Origin: Thermothelomyces thermophilus ATCC 42464
Lineage: Eukaryota; Ascomycota; Sordariomycetes; Sordariales; Chaetomiaceae
Direction of reading: 5' to 3'
Assembly: GCF_000226095.1 (NCBI RefSeq)
Contig: NC_016477.1
Location: 124,001-188,000, forward strand
Length of the DNA stretch: 64,000 nt
The position numbers were made by a program, and so were the translations under genes. This document shows positions 9,397 to 19,549 of this stretch, piece by piece. Every line of letters begins with the position of its first letter. The first letter of the stretch is position 1. The notes beneath the pieces are model-generated. The model had not been told where the DNA came from and made no database searches. It saw only the letters and a program-made list of their open reading frames with translations.

Positions 9397-10266
9397 ATGG
9401 CGACTTACACCAAGACGTGGAGGAACAAGGTGTGGATCGGGTGGTTCCTGATGCAACTCCCGATCATTCTCTGTGAGTCCTTCCCTGATTCGCGCCATTG
9501 ATTGTCTCCGTCCCAGGGGGGTTATAGGGGCACCCGCTAGCACAGCAGCGAGGGCGAAACCTCAATGTTGCTTACTACACAGTATATCGCAAGAGCTGAC
9601 AAGGTCCCCCTTCCAGTTGTCGACCTGCTCGACTACATCTGGCCCGCCTCCCTGTACCAACCGGCCGGCTCGCCGCTGCACGCGGCGTACGAGCTGAAGG
9701 AGTGGTACGTGCAAAAGTACAACGACCCGATCGTGCAGTGGTCGGCCGAGACGGCGTCGGGCCACGACAGCTGGATGGGCCTCTTCATGCACCTCGAGGC
9801 CTTCTTCCTGCTGCCCACCGTGCTGTACGGCCTCTACCGCCTGGCCCTCTCGCGGCGGCGCGGCACCTCGGCCGCCGACGAGCTGCTCCTGCTCGTCTAC
9901 GCCCTCGAGGTCGCCTTCACCACCCTCATCTGCATCTACGACGTCTCGTTCCTGGACGAGGCCGCCTACCCGCCCGCCATCAAGCGCGAGATGCAGTTCC
10001 AGCTTTACGGCCCGTGGTTCGTCGTGCGTAAGTCCTGCCCCGCCCCCTTTCTCCCACGCACTATCCCCGAGGCTTCCGCACGATGTCTTCCCCAACTCCC
10101 ATGGTGGGGTGTCTTGTGCGTGCGTGTGTATGTGTATGTGTGTGTGTGTGCGCGCGCGCGTGGCTAACGTGGACAAGCGGCTCTCGGGGCGATCGATATG
10201 GCGAGCCGAATCCTCGGCCGCGTCAAAGCGGCGGATGCTGTCTTGGCTGCCAAGCAGTCGCAGTAG
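9397..10266 (+). CDS. EXPERA/TMEM97 (sigma-2 receptor family) membrane protein
   Basis: Three exons, 9397-9472, 9617-10027 and 10178-10266 (donors GTGAGT and GTAAGT), give 191 residues. The first helix WIGWFLMQLPIIL joins FVDLLDYIWPASLY across intron 1, matching the LFMDL region of TMEM97. Four hydrophobic helices are visible: the first, then MGLFMHLEAFFLLPTVLYGL, then LLLLVYALEVAFTTLICIYD, and a last one spanning the intron 2 junction at YGPWFVV-PALGAIDM. Conserved acidic residues D of VDLL and E of HLEAFF match the EXPERA ligand pocket, which in relatives binds sterols or sigma ligands. Location is expected to be ER or endolysosomal membrane. The C-terminus AAKQSQ has no obvious KKxx signal. 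Intron 2 holds a TG/CG repeat. Family assignment is strong, cellular role in fungi unclear. Confidence 0.85.
10115..10161. repeat. TG/CG dinucleotide-rich tract in intron 2 of the TMEM97-like gene
   Basis: Runs of TG with interspersed TATG pass into (CG)5, an alternating purine-pyrimidine tract able to adopt Z-DNA. It lies just before the branch-site-like GGCTAAC and the acceptor. Confidence 0.75.
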
Positions 10267-10542
10267 GAGGCAAATCTAATTAATTCTCACGGAAAGACGG
10301 GCAAGGTCGAGCTCTGCCAAGCCCTTCTTTCTTTGCCTGTGATTTCGAGAGACATGACATGACGGCAGGACTACGCATTTCCATAAACAAGCTTCGTTCG
10401 GTAGCCAGCAATAAAAGTCATTGTCGGAACCCCAACGCCCCAAAACGCCATGGTATCTTTTGTGTGTAGTACTACATTCCACATAGGCAAGCCCGTGACT
10501 ATGCGCTCCATTGACTGTCCCCTCCTCGGCCACCGCCACCAA

Positions 10543-11541
10543 TTAATCGACCGCCCGTTTCTGATATCCCCAGCCGTTGCCCACGCCGTTCAACCCGTAT
10601 CCGAGAGGGGTGGCGCCGCCGAGGCCCCTTCCCCTGAGCCGCCTCGGCAGGACCGACCCGAAGAAGTAGGCGGTCGAGACGGCGGCGCCGGCGAAGAACG
10701 AGAGCAGGCTGTAGAAGACGGTGCTGGCGTAGATGTGGCCGCCCATGCCGGACCACTCGACCTTGCCGGAGACCTTGGGCAGGGCCGGGGTGGGGAACCA
10801 GCGGACGCTGAAGCTGAGGGGAAGCGGGTCGCCGATGACCAGGCGGCGGGTGGCGCTGCCCTCGAGGTGGGTGAGCGGGCTGGTGCTGTAGGCGGTGGCG
10901 CTGTCGAGCACGCCGCTGTCGTGCGGGTGGATGTGCTGCTTGGGCGTGCTGTGCAGCAGCACGTTGAGGTGGGTGCTGATGTGCATGTGGCTCAGCTGCA
11001 GGGTGCCCGCCAGCGCGAAGACCAGCGGGATGTACTCCTGCGGCGGCGGCGTCTCGCCCATCACCTCGATGTGCGGGGGCGGCCGGGCGGGCAGGCGGCA
11101 GGCGAGGGGCGCGTCGTTGTGGATGTAGAACTCGAGCAGGTGGAAGAAGGGGTCGCTGACCATGGGGATGGTGCAGTTCACCTCGCCCTCGATGCCGTAG
11201 TGGAATTCGAGCGGCTGGTCCGTCTCGTTGCAGACCGGGAAGGGGACCCATTCGATCTCGTGCTTTTCGTTCTGGATGTGCTCGCCCGTTTCCCTGCTCG
11301 CGCGCATCGATTGGTTAGCCGAGGGGGCATGTCCGGCGGGCTGGGGGTTATCCGGGGAAGCAAATGCCCGGCACCGCACTTACGAGCTCCGGTTCATACA
11401 CTCGACGCGGATGGGAGCGCCGTAGTGGTACGAGGGCAGAGCAAGCTCGTGGCCGTTGGTGGCCGCGAGCGCCCTCGCAACCAGAGCGGCGCCAATGAGC
11501 ACCAACAGCTGCATCTGCACCGGCAACCTGAGGAACATCAT
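10543..11541 (-). CDS. Secretory single-pass membrane protein, conserved fungal type
   Basis: Two exons, 11384-11541 and 10543-11293 (donor GTAAGT, acceptor GCGAGCAG), give 302 residues. The start MMFLRLPVQMQLLVLIGAAL is a clear signal peptide. The lumenal part keeps paired cysteines (VECMNRSS, PVCNET, VNCTIP, LACRLP) and N-glycosylation sequons (NRS, NET, NCT). A single hydrophobic segment near the C-terminus, STVFYSLLSFFAGAAVSTAY, is followed by a basic, Gly-rich tail (LPRRLRGRG), predicting a type I protein with a short cytosolic end. I do not recognise a named family. Its size and topology would fit a cargo receptor or ER/Golgi accessory protein, but that is only inference. Confidence 0.75.
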
Positions 11542-12450
11542 CTCCGCCGTCTTGCGAATTGTATCCCTATGAGGTTATGGCGAAGAGATGTGGCACGCGC
11601 CAGCGCATGTTGCGCTCTCGACCGGGTGGAGGCGTGTTGTGCTACCTCGTCGTGGAGGTATGTGGAACTTGGAATGCACCCGCGAAAAGAGCAAGTGGCA
11701 ACTTCAAAAGGCCATTTTTAGTTGGGATCTTGCTTCGTAACCCTAACCCTCGACTCTGGAACCCAGAAAGAGTCGACTCCCCGCACTCGACACTGAATAA
11801 TTAGTCCGTAGTTATACGCCAGTTGATCATCGACGGCTCAATGCAAGTTTCTTGTGGCTCGCTTTAGGTCCCACACGACCGTCAATTTTCGTCAATTCTT
11901 TCCGACTTGTCTCTTATTTTTCGTTTAGCATCCATCTCTGAGAAATCAAGACACCAATTACTCCGTAATGATCGATTTAACTCTGCTTCCTGTCAAAATG
12001 CACACGTATAGGTGCAATTACTAGAAGTAGCAATTGCGGCGTCGCTTTTGCGTTTCACACTTCCTCATCCCTCTTAGACAGCCAGGTTGACTGTTCTTCT
12101 AGGAAACAATCCGAGCCGCAGCACCCATGATCTGGTGCCTCTGGCAAGTATCGGAAGACTAATTACTTCCACCTTATGGATGTCTGGGGTGCATGGGGTG
12201 TGCTGCCCTTTGCTCCATTCTGCGCTGATGAGCTCAGGGGGTTCCGCTAGAAGGTCGAATACAGCGGTCTAGCAAATGCAAAGAGCAGCATAGCTATCGG
12301 TATCGGGCCCTTAGATATGTCGTGATACCTATCTACGATTTGAAAGGTATGTATGTACAACACAAATTACCAGCTAAAAAAAAGGGGGGGAGAACGATGC
12401 CATGTTCACCCGCTTTCCCCCTCTCCCGGCTTCTTCTCGGCCAAGTCTAA
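11542..12450. other. Intergenic, promoter side, with a double telomere-type repeat
   Basis: Holds AACCCTAACCCT at 11739-11750, about 200 bases upstream of the membrane-protein start, and one TACGGAGTA copy (reverse) at 11959-11967. No gene seen. Confidence 0.6.
11739..11750. repeat. Interstitial double telomere-type repeat
   Basis: Two units of the fungal telomere repeat (CCCTAA/TTAGGG) in tandem, in the promoter-proximal region of the minus-strand gene starting at 11541. Similar copies lie at 17246-17257 and 35624-35635. Confidence 0.7.
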
Positions 12451-13349
12451 TTACTCGCACCCGACGCGGGTGTCGCTGATGACGATGTCGTCGTACCAGA
12501 AGGTGTTGGTGTCGCCGCCGTACGACTCCCAGCCGAAGTAGACGGCGGTGGGTTTGGGGACGACGTTGCTCCTCTGCCACTGGCCGGCGTTGGGGTTGTC
12601 GACGCCGGACTTGACAGTCAGCCCCTCGATGGCCTCGCCGTTGAGCCACGTCTCGATGGTGCCGTCGGCGCCGACGTGGTACTCGAGGCACTGCCAGTCG
12701 CCCGTGGGCAGGGCCTTCGACGCGGCGATGCCCTGCGGCGACAGGTCCGGGAGCGTCGCGTCGTCCGACTCGCGGTTGTACATGAGGATCTTGCTCTGCC
12801 CGCCGATCCGGAGGTGCTTGTTCGCCCCCTGGGCCGAGTCCGGCATGGTGATGAAGCTAACGTGGGCGTCGGTGAGGGCGTTTTGCGCTTTCCTGTCAAG
12901 GGGAGGCAGCGAATGTCAGAGCGGATGTCTTCTTTTTCATACCTTTGGACGAAGCAAATAATAATCGAGAGAAAGGGGGAGCATAATTAGAAGAGAAAAA
13001 ACAAGTTCATGGTGATGATGAGGATGAGGATGAGGATGAGGATGAGGGTGAGGAGAAGAAGGAGGAAATCACAGACGTACAGCCATGTCCTGACATAGAG
13101 ATCACCGCTAGGGACGGACGTCGTGCCAAAGAAAATGTGCCCGCAGTAACCACCGGCGCCGTCAACCCGGACCGAGTTAGAGCCGCTGTGGGCAGTGGTG
13201 GTGTCCAGCGACACCTTGCCGCCCTGGTTGCAGTCGTTGGCGTAGATCGGCCACGCCGACTCGTCCCAACCGCCTTCAAAGTCCTCCGAGATCTGCGCGA
13301 AGGAGAAGGGGAGGGCGGCGAGGAGCAGAAGAGCGGTCTTGCGGAACAT
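12451..13349 (-). CDS. cip1: Cip1-like secreted protein (cellulose-induced, polysaccharide-lyase-like jelly roll)
   Basis: Two exons, 13081-13349 and 12451-12892 (donor GTACGT, acceptor TTGACAG), give 236 residues. A signal peptide MFRKTALLLLAALPFSFAQ is followed by ISEDFEGGWDESAWPI and DCNQGGKVSLDTT, matching Trichoderma reesei Cip1 closely by eye. Further matches include YCGHIFFGTTSVPSGDLYVR, HLRIGGQS, YNRESDDATLPDLSP and the end FWYDDIVISDTRVGC. Cip1 is a beta-jelly-roll protein co-expressed with cellulases and structurally similar to glucuronan/alginate lyases, with a bound calcium. Unlike T. reesei Cip1, this protein ends right after the catalytic-type domain, so it has no cellulose-binding module. 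The intron contains a GATGAG repeat (about 13015-13050). Presence suggests a plant-biomass degrader. Confidence 0.9.
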
Positions 13350-14670
13350 TGGTGGGCAGGTGGCGTTTCCTGTCGGGTGATAGGCGTGAAGAACAAGGGG
13401 AGCTTGGAGGTTGATGACTCGGGCGAGCAAATGAAACCCCGCGAAACGATCGAGCATAGGGGGGGGTTTGGCTACGAAGCAGTCCCCCAAGATATTTATC
13501 CCCGATCTCCTATTACAAGCCCAGAGGGCCCAGGAATCTCGCTCCGTTCCCGCCGAGGCAAAGCTTATTCGGCCCCGGAATCGCAACGAGATCTACGTGT
13601 CCACGGCACCCCCCCCCCCCCCCACAAACCAAATGAGTCTTCTTCGTCCACGCTCCGCGCTGCTTAATCTGGAAGTTCGGCGGGCCGGATGCTCGATGGA
13701 GACCCCAATCAACGGCCGGTCGCGTCGGACCGTTGACAAGGGGCTGCCAATTTATCCCGTTCAACCTTCATCAAGAAGCCGTCTGCGGTAGGTGTTTTGC
13801 CGATCTCTGAAGCGCCCCGCATCTCGCCTCGCCGGAGCGCAGGAGCCATTCAGGAGCCAGGAGCGGTCTCCATTAATTACTGCTCAAAGGAGTTATCTGC
13901 TTCGTGAGAAGATGTTGGATAAAAACGTACAAAACTATCTCTTGTACATGCCGCTGATTATAACCTGTGTCGACCCTGCGCGAGGTGCATGAGATGGGTT
14001 CACACCAGGTCATGCAAGAGCACCTTGGGTGCATTGCTGCCTAGTAGATGGAAGGAGAGGTAATCCGTATGGTATCCACAGAGCCGGCATCCTATCTGTT
14101 TCAGCGGGAAGGAAGCAAGGTACTCCGTCATATCACAGCTTCGGTTTTAAGGGTGGCACTTACAGGCGGTTGGCAAACCCCTATTAGAGATATTCTGCTG
14201 AATAACTTGGTATGCTCTGCTGATTGCGGTAATTCCGAGCATCGTAGAACGTTCTGTCAAGCTTCAATCACGGAGGTTGGCTTCTCTCTCGTAGAGCAGT
14301 GAGCGGAGGAAAAGCAAACCAAATCGGTGTGTATGGTTGGGCTGCCAGTGTTCTCTGCTGTAGTTCAGCGACACGGAAACACCTCAACGAATGTGACGAT
14401 GACAACGGAGTTGAGATGGTGAGGCAGAGAAGCTCCAAAATAGGTGACTCTCGTCTTACGACGAGTGGACGCGTCAAATCGCAATCGTTGATTGCATGGC
14501 AACCAAAGGAGCAAGGGATAGGATAATTACTGAATAATTCACTGATTTGAGACAAAGTTGAGACCTAATTAATTAGACAATCTTGCAAAGAAAATAATTA
14601 GTAATTACATCCATATCCATATGTGCCGCCACTCTGCAAACTCCAATACGTCATTTCTTCTTACCAGCGC
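13350..14670. other. Intergenic, no gene seen
   Basis: Promoter of the Cip1 gene and 3' flank of the PLDc_N gene. It has a poly-C tract at about 13609-13624 and several TAATTA motifs. The small frames are GC-driven and show no protein features. Confidence 0.55.
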
Positions 14671-15077
14671 TTATGCCAAGGACTCGTAACCAGAGTCGCG
14701 CTGGTATGCAGAGCGGTTTGAGAAGAGATAGTAGATGATCAGGCCGAGAACGGGGAAGAGGAAGACGACGAGACACCAGATGAGCTTCTGAACGGGCGTG
14801 CGTCTTGACTTGAGGATCTCGACTGTTGCCATGGTCAGCATTTGGTCCAAGTCTTTGTTTCGCTGACAACTTCGGACGAGACTGAGCGAAGCCGGCGCGG
14901 AGCCCACACACCAAAGACGATAATATCGAGGATGAGAACAATAAGGCCGACCAGACCGCCACCCGTGCCATACTGCCAGCTATTGTCCATGGCTTCGGTC
15001 GAGACAGGAGCTGCGAGGCCGATCGAGGCCAAGCAAAGCTGCAGGAGGATGCTCGAGAAGAGAGTGTTGAAGGCCAT
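14671..15077 (-). CDS. Small membrane protein with PLDc_N domain
   Basis: Two exons, 14912-15077 and 14671-14852 (donor GTGTGT, acceptor AACAAAG, phase 1), give 115 residues. The N-terminus MAFNTLFSSILLQLCLASIG is a signal peptide with AAPVS after it. A first helix, GLVGLIVLILDIIVF, leads across the splice to VEILKSRRTPVQKLIW and a second helix CLVVFLFPVLGLIIYYLFSN. The pattern of two helices around a short basic link with W and the final YxLFSNR is the phospholipase-D nuclease N-terminal (PLDc_N) domain, found alone in many fungal proteins of unknown function. No catalytic part is present. Confidence 0.8.
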
Positions 15078-16051
15078 GGTATTTGCACGTTAATACTATC
15101 TTTGTATGCGTCGTTCGTTTGTGCCTAGAATAAATGAAGATGGATGCGAGAACGCAATTCAGGTATTAGAGGTATTTTTCAGCGAGGTAGCAGAGAAGTG
15201 AATTTTTCCCGAGGCAAACGATCATTCAATTGCACGGGAAGCTCCTCATCTTTCCTTTTGTGCTGCTGCTCGTCGGTGACGTCATGAAATCATGACGCAT
15301 ACCGCAGCGCTTGGCCTGCCTGCATAATTACCTAAGAGTGGATGCGCTTTAGTGTAACTTGCCAGTGAATACCTAGGATTGATTGGATGGGCACAATATG
15401 GCTGGTTAGGTCAGGTGGTATTAGTGACTGAGCAGGAATCATCAATTCAAAGCGAGTAAAAAACACGATTGCTACCTTAGTCAAGAAGAGATAGTTTCAA
15501 ACAAGATTAATGTCAGCTAAACTTAAGACTCGGAATAGCAAGAAAGACCAGACCAAGTGAGATAATCAAAAGAACAAAATTGAAGAAAAGGGTTTTCGAT
15601 AGTGCTGGTGATCAGGGCAAGTGACTATCTCGGCATTGCGATCCAACTGTTCGATAATTATTTAAGCTTTTGGGCTGTGAACAAAAGGGCCGCTTTTCTC
15701 TTTCCGTCCTAGAATTCTGCCAAAAAAAAAAAAAAAGAAAAAAAAAGCATTGTCCTGAGTTTGCTACAAGCTTCGCTGTCCGCGGCTTCGCTGTTGTACG
15801 CACCTTGGGTCAGGATTCGAACAAAGAATGGAATGGTGTAGCACACCAGCGCCTCGATATCCTTTGTGCTAGGGACAATGTTGTTTTTCAGCGTTCCTGT
15901 CTGTATATGAGAGCAGGGCGGTCCCCCTCTGGTTTGGGCTCGAGTCTCAGGAAATGATATATATGTAATTATTACCGGATGTACAGTTGCCCAATTTTCT
16001 CTCCCTCTCCTTAGTTTCTCCCAGGGCAAGCTCAGACCCTGTCCGGCAGGA
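15078..16051. other. Divergent intergenic region, no gene seen
   Basis: Shared upstream region of the PLDc_N gene (minus) and the cysteine-rich gene (plus). It contains a CRE-like TGACGTCA at about 15276, purine-rich stretches and an A-rich tract (15721-15746). Confidence 0.55.
15276..15285. promoter_or_regulatory. CRE-type palindrome TGACGTCA upstream of the PLDc_N gene
   Basis: The octamer TGACGTCA, the consensus site of bZIP factors of the ATF/CREB type, lies within GGTGACGTCATG about 200 bases upstream of the start at 15077. It is a sequence match only; a neighbouring ATCATGACG adds a weaker half-site. Confidence 0.45.
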
Positions 16052-16858
16052 ATGGCCGACAACCAGAATCCGGTCGTCGATCGTCGACTTGGAGCGGAGA
16101 TCGACGACGACCTGCCGCTCCCGCCTCCGGACCACGTCGCCGCGACCATTCCCCCTTTCTACCTGTACGGCGAGCGAGAGTGTGGTGACCACCGCCACGA
16201 CACCAGCACCAGCACCAGCAACACCAACAGCAATTCGGACAATCACGAGGCGGTGGCATGGCAGACGGCCTGCACCAACTGCCACGCCCGCGCCACGCTC
16301 AACCAGATCCACGACCTCCCCTGCGGCGACCGGATCTGCCGGGAGTGTCTGCTGGTGAAGGTGCTCAGCGTCAAGCTGCACATCGAAGCGAACCACAAGA
16401 AGATAAAAGAGGCGCGCGCCAAGATGCGGGCCATCGACCTCTGCTTCGTCCGGAGACCGGGGGGGGCCATGACTCCGGCACGGAAGCGGATGCTCTGCCT
16501 CCGCCACAGCCGGCTCCGGGCGAGCGTCCTGTGCCTGGCCGGTCTGGCGTGCTGCGGCAGGGACATGGGATTGCACCGGTTCCTGCCCTGTCTGGGCCCC
16601 GACAAGGCGCGGGAGCTCTGGCTCGCCTTGAAGTGGGTGACGAGCATACCGTCCGAGCAGAGAGCGTGTGGCTGGCCGGATTGCGGGGCGTACGTGCCCA
16701 GTTGCTGCAGCTATGCGCTGCCCGGGGATTGGGCCCGCCGCTGGCACTGCGTTACCTGCCAGGGCAACTCGATCGACTGTGCCCGGAATCTCACGACCGC
16801 CCAGACCAGGTTTCCGTTTCTGCCCAAGGGCCAGCCTGCCCTGACGCCGGCGAGGTAA
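16052..16858 (+). CDS. Cysteine-rich, RING/IBR-like protein
   Basis: A single exon of 268 residues starting MADNQNPVVDRRLG. After a Pro/acidic leader and a Ser/Thr/Asn-rich linker comes CTNCHARATLNQIHDLPCGD followed by RICRECLL, an arrangement of C-x2-C, C and C-x2-C like the first half of a RING finger. A second cysteine-rich block has CCGRDMGLHRFLPCL, then CGWPDCGAYVPSCC and WHCVTCQ, reminiscent of the in-between-RING (IBR) region of RBR ubiquitin ligases as found in many fungal proteins. No complete second RING is seen. A zinc-binding, possibly ubiquitin-ligase-like role is inference. Confidence 0.7.
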   Translation: MADNQNPVVDRRLGAEIDDDLPLPPPDHVAATIPPFYLYGERECGDHRHDTSTSTSNTNSNSDNHEAVAWQTACTNCHARATLNQIHDLPCGDRICRECLLVKVLSVKLHIEANHKKIKEARAKMRAIDLCFVRRPGGAMTPARKRMLCLRHSRLRASVLCLAGLACCGRDMGLHRFLPCLGPDKARELWLALKWVTSIPSEQRACGWPDCGAYVPSCCSYALPGDWARRWHCVTCQGNSIDCARNLTTAQTRFPFLPKGQPALTPAR

Positions 16859-17971
16859 TTAGGTCTTGGCCGTAATTCTCTCGCGTGCGCTTTGTGTCGT
16901 GATGCTGGGAAGTAAGGTTGATTATTAATTAGGCACCAGGTAGTGAATCTGAGACTCTTCACTAACATTGTTTTAAATACCTCCGTAAAGCTACCTAGGT
17001 TCTGTACATACAAATAATCGTGATTGATCCCTAGAACTGATCACCCCTCTTTTTGCAATTACCATCTAATTATCTCCCTCTCGTATAACCAAACGTTCTA
17101 GAGAGCTTTTGGCATGTAGAATTAAAACGAATAAACTCTCTTTAATATCCAAGTATTTGGTAATCCGAAACCCGAGCGCCTCTATTTAATTTCCTAGGTA
17201 GGTACGGACTACGGAGTAGCAGTTGGAACATTGAAGCGTACCATGAACCCTAACCCTTATGCCAACCCTTTAGGGAACACTATATGCCCCTCAACGCTTA
17301 TTGCTCCTTTACACAGCATAGCTTAGTGAACACTAAGCGCCACGTCAAGAGCTTCAAACATTCGACCACCTAGAGTAGGTGTGCCTCAACGGATGTTTGT
17401 TGACTAAGTAGACGGTCGGCATCAGTCAACTAGCAATTGCACTTGTGAAGGATTTGAGCAGAAAGCCCAGCGACGACGGCAACCTGTCACGCAATCAGCA
17501 GTCAGAATCACTGAAGATGAGCACGAGCACCAGTACAGTTGGGAAAAAGAGGAAAAAGAAAACCAAAAGCCAACGACATGCAGATGATTTGGTGTCATGT
17601 CAGATGATTCGACATATGGCTTCCACGCCTTCCATCCTAAGCGGAGAGGAGAGGGGAGGAGGGTGGTATTGCGGCATCAATCCCCTGCAACACGCGATGG
17701 CATCAGTTGGAAACAACGTCGCGCACCTCTGCCCGCTGCATCTCGGGTAGCATCCATCGGACACGCGCCAAATCTCTTCGAGATGGCCCATCGACGGATC
17801 ATCCGCATTGGGCATGGATGATTATTTTAAACAGTGAACATCTCCCAAAGAACCCCTCACGAGCTTCCTTCAAGCTCTGATATAACATAAAAGCTTGGTC
17901 GTGAGTACCTAGTCATCTCGCTGTCCGGAACTCCTGCAGCCAAACTTCGTGTCTCTCACTCGACGACGACC
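16859..17971. other. Intergenic, no gene seen
   Basis: An AT-rich spacer upstream of the dioxygenase gene. It has a TACGGAGTA copy at 17210-17218 and a double telomere-type repeat at 17246-17257. A Lys/Ser-rich frame at 17445-17750 has no supporting features. Confidence 0.55.
17246..17257. repeat. Interstitial double telomere-type repeat
   Basis: AACCCTAACCCT, followed within 20 bases by another partial unit and TTTAGGG on the same strand (17265-17274). Confidence 0.65.
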
Positions 17972-19549
17972 ATGGCGACTGTCGCAGCCCAGCAGCCAGT
18001 GGCGCCCGCAGGGCCCCCGGGCCAGCCGGATATCGGATACCTTCCGGACCATGACAAGTACCTCGCGAGAGCCAAGCGGCGGCAGGAAACCGAGAAGCTG
18101 GCCAAGACGCTGCCCCACGGCTTCCCCCAGCAGCTGGAGTCGGATCTGGTCTGGGATGGCAACACGCTCGCCGAAACTTACGACTGGAACTACCATCTGA
18201 CCCAGGACGACTTGGCCGAGATCGACTCTGCCCTGCAGCATTTCAAGAGTGAGTAACTAATGAACAGATTATATGGGCCTTCTCCGTCGCTATTTCACCA
18301 GGCAAGGGCAAAGATGGGTTGAAAGAGGTGAGCGCTGACGGCGCAGGCCTGAACAAGCCGCTTGGCTTAATCGACCAGGAGACCTTCCCGCTGCCGCAGC
18401 TGCACCAGACGCTGCGCGAGGTCTCGCGTGAGCTCCACCATGGCCACGGCTTCAAGGTGGTCCGCGGGGTGCCGGTCACCAAGTACACGCGCGAGGAGAA
18501 CATCATCATCTTCGCGGGCATCTCGGCGCACGTCGCCCCCGTGCGCGCCCGGCAGGACAGCCAGTACCAGGGACGGCCGGCCGACGTGGTGCTGGCCCAC
18601 ATCAAGGATGTGAGCTCCCAGGTCGACGCCAGCGTCATCGGGGCGCCCTCGCACACCAACGAGAAGCAGGTCTTCCACACCGACTCGGGCGACGTCATCG
18701 GCCTGTTCGCGCTCGGCGAGGCGGCCGAGGGCGGCCAGAGCTACCTGTCGAGCTTCGGGAAAGTCTACAACGAGATCGCCGCCACCCGGCCGGACCTGAT
18801 CTGGACCCTTTCGGAGCCTTGGGCTGCTGACACGTGCGTGCTGCTGCCCTTCCTCCCTGTCATTCCCTTCCGTTGAAGAATCAGGAAAAAGAAATAAAAA
18901 CAAATAATTAGGCTGACTCTCCACACCAAAAAAACAAAAAAAATTACGGAGTACTATAGGTTCGGAAAGCAAGCCAAGCCGTACAACTTGGCGCCCGTGA
19001 TCCACTTACAGCCGGCCACCGAGAAGGACCCGGTCAGGGTGATCATCCAATACGCCCGCCGGACCTTCACGGGCTACTGGGGCCTCCCGCGGTCGGCCGA
19101 CATCCCGCCCATCACGGAGGCACAGGCGGAGGCGCTCGACGCGCTGCACTTCACGGCCGAGAAGTACGCCGTCTCGCTCGACTTCCACCAGGGCGACATC
19201 CAGTACGCCAACAACCTGACCATCCTGCACGCCCGGGCCGAGTTCCGCGACTCGGCCGAGAAGCAGTACGTGTGCTTTCCCCCTTCCCCGGCTCTGGTTT
19301 GGTTCGGTCGGTCCCGCGTACACTATTAGTTACTGATGCCTCCATGTCTCTCTCCCCAGGCGCCACCTCGTCCGCCTCTGGCTCCGCGATCCGGAGTACG
19401 CGTGGAAGACGCCCGAGGTGCTGCAGCCGCGCTGGGACCGCATCTATAAGGGCGTCACGCCCGAGAACAGCGTGTTCCCGCTCGAGCAGTACCTCCGGAC
19501 TGCCAGCAGTAGCACCAACGCCAGTGCGCCACCGCCTGTCAAGGCTTAA
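17972..19549 (+). CDS. TauD/TfdA-type 2-oxoglutarate-dependent dioxygenase
   Basis: Four exons, 17972-18248, 18302-18833, 18960-19265 and 19360-19549, with phase-consistent GT..AG ends, give 434 residues. The start MATVAAQQPVAPAG is the first ATG after the upstream stop. The iron site is visible: HxD in KQVFHTDSGDVIG (H218, D220) and a distal His in NLTILHARAEF, followed by an Arg expected to bind 2-oxoglutarate (RHLVRLWLRD). Conserved landmarks such as GHGFKVVRGVPV, the SYLSSFGKVYNEIA helix and DFHQGDIQYANN fit the TauD/clavaminate-synthase-like fold. Relatives oxidise taurine, sulfonates or other small acids; the substrate cannot be read here. Family members are cytosolic. The 9-mer TACGGAGTA lies inside intron 3, six bases before the acceptor. 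Confidence 0.9.

Noticed and set aside
10450-11721. 423-codon open frame on the plus strand
   Set aside because: Antisense shadow of the single-pass membrane protein gene; repeated Val/Glu/Ala composition comes from reverse codon bias.
15800-15860. GATTCGAAC word resembling a tRNA T-loop
   Set aside because: No flanking stems; cannot fold as a tRNA.
17445-17750. Lys/Ser-rich small frame upstream of the dioxygenase
   Set aside because: Low complexity and no start context or homology cue.
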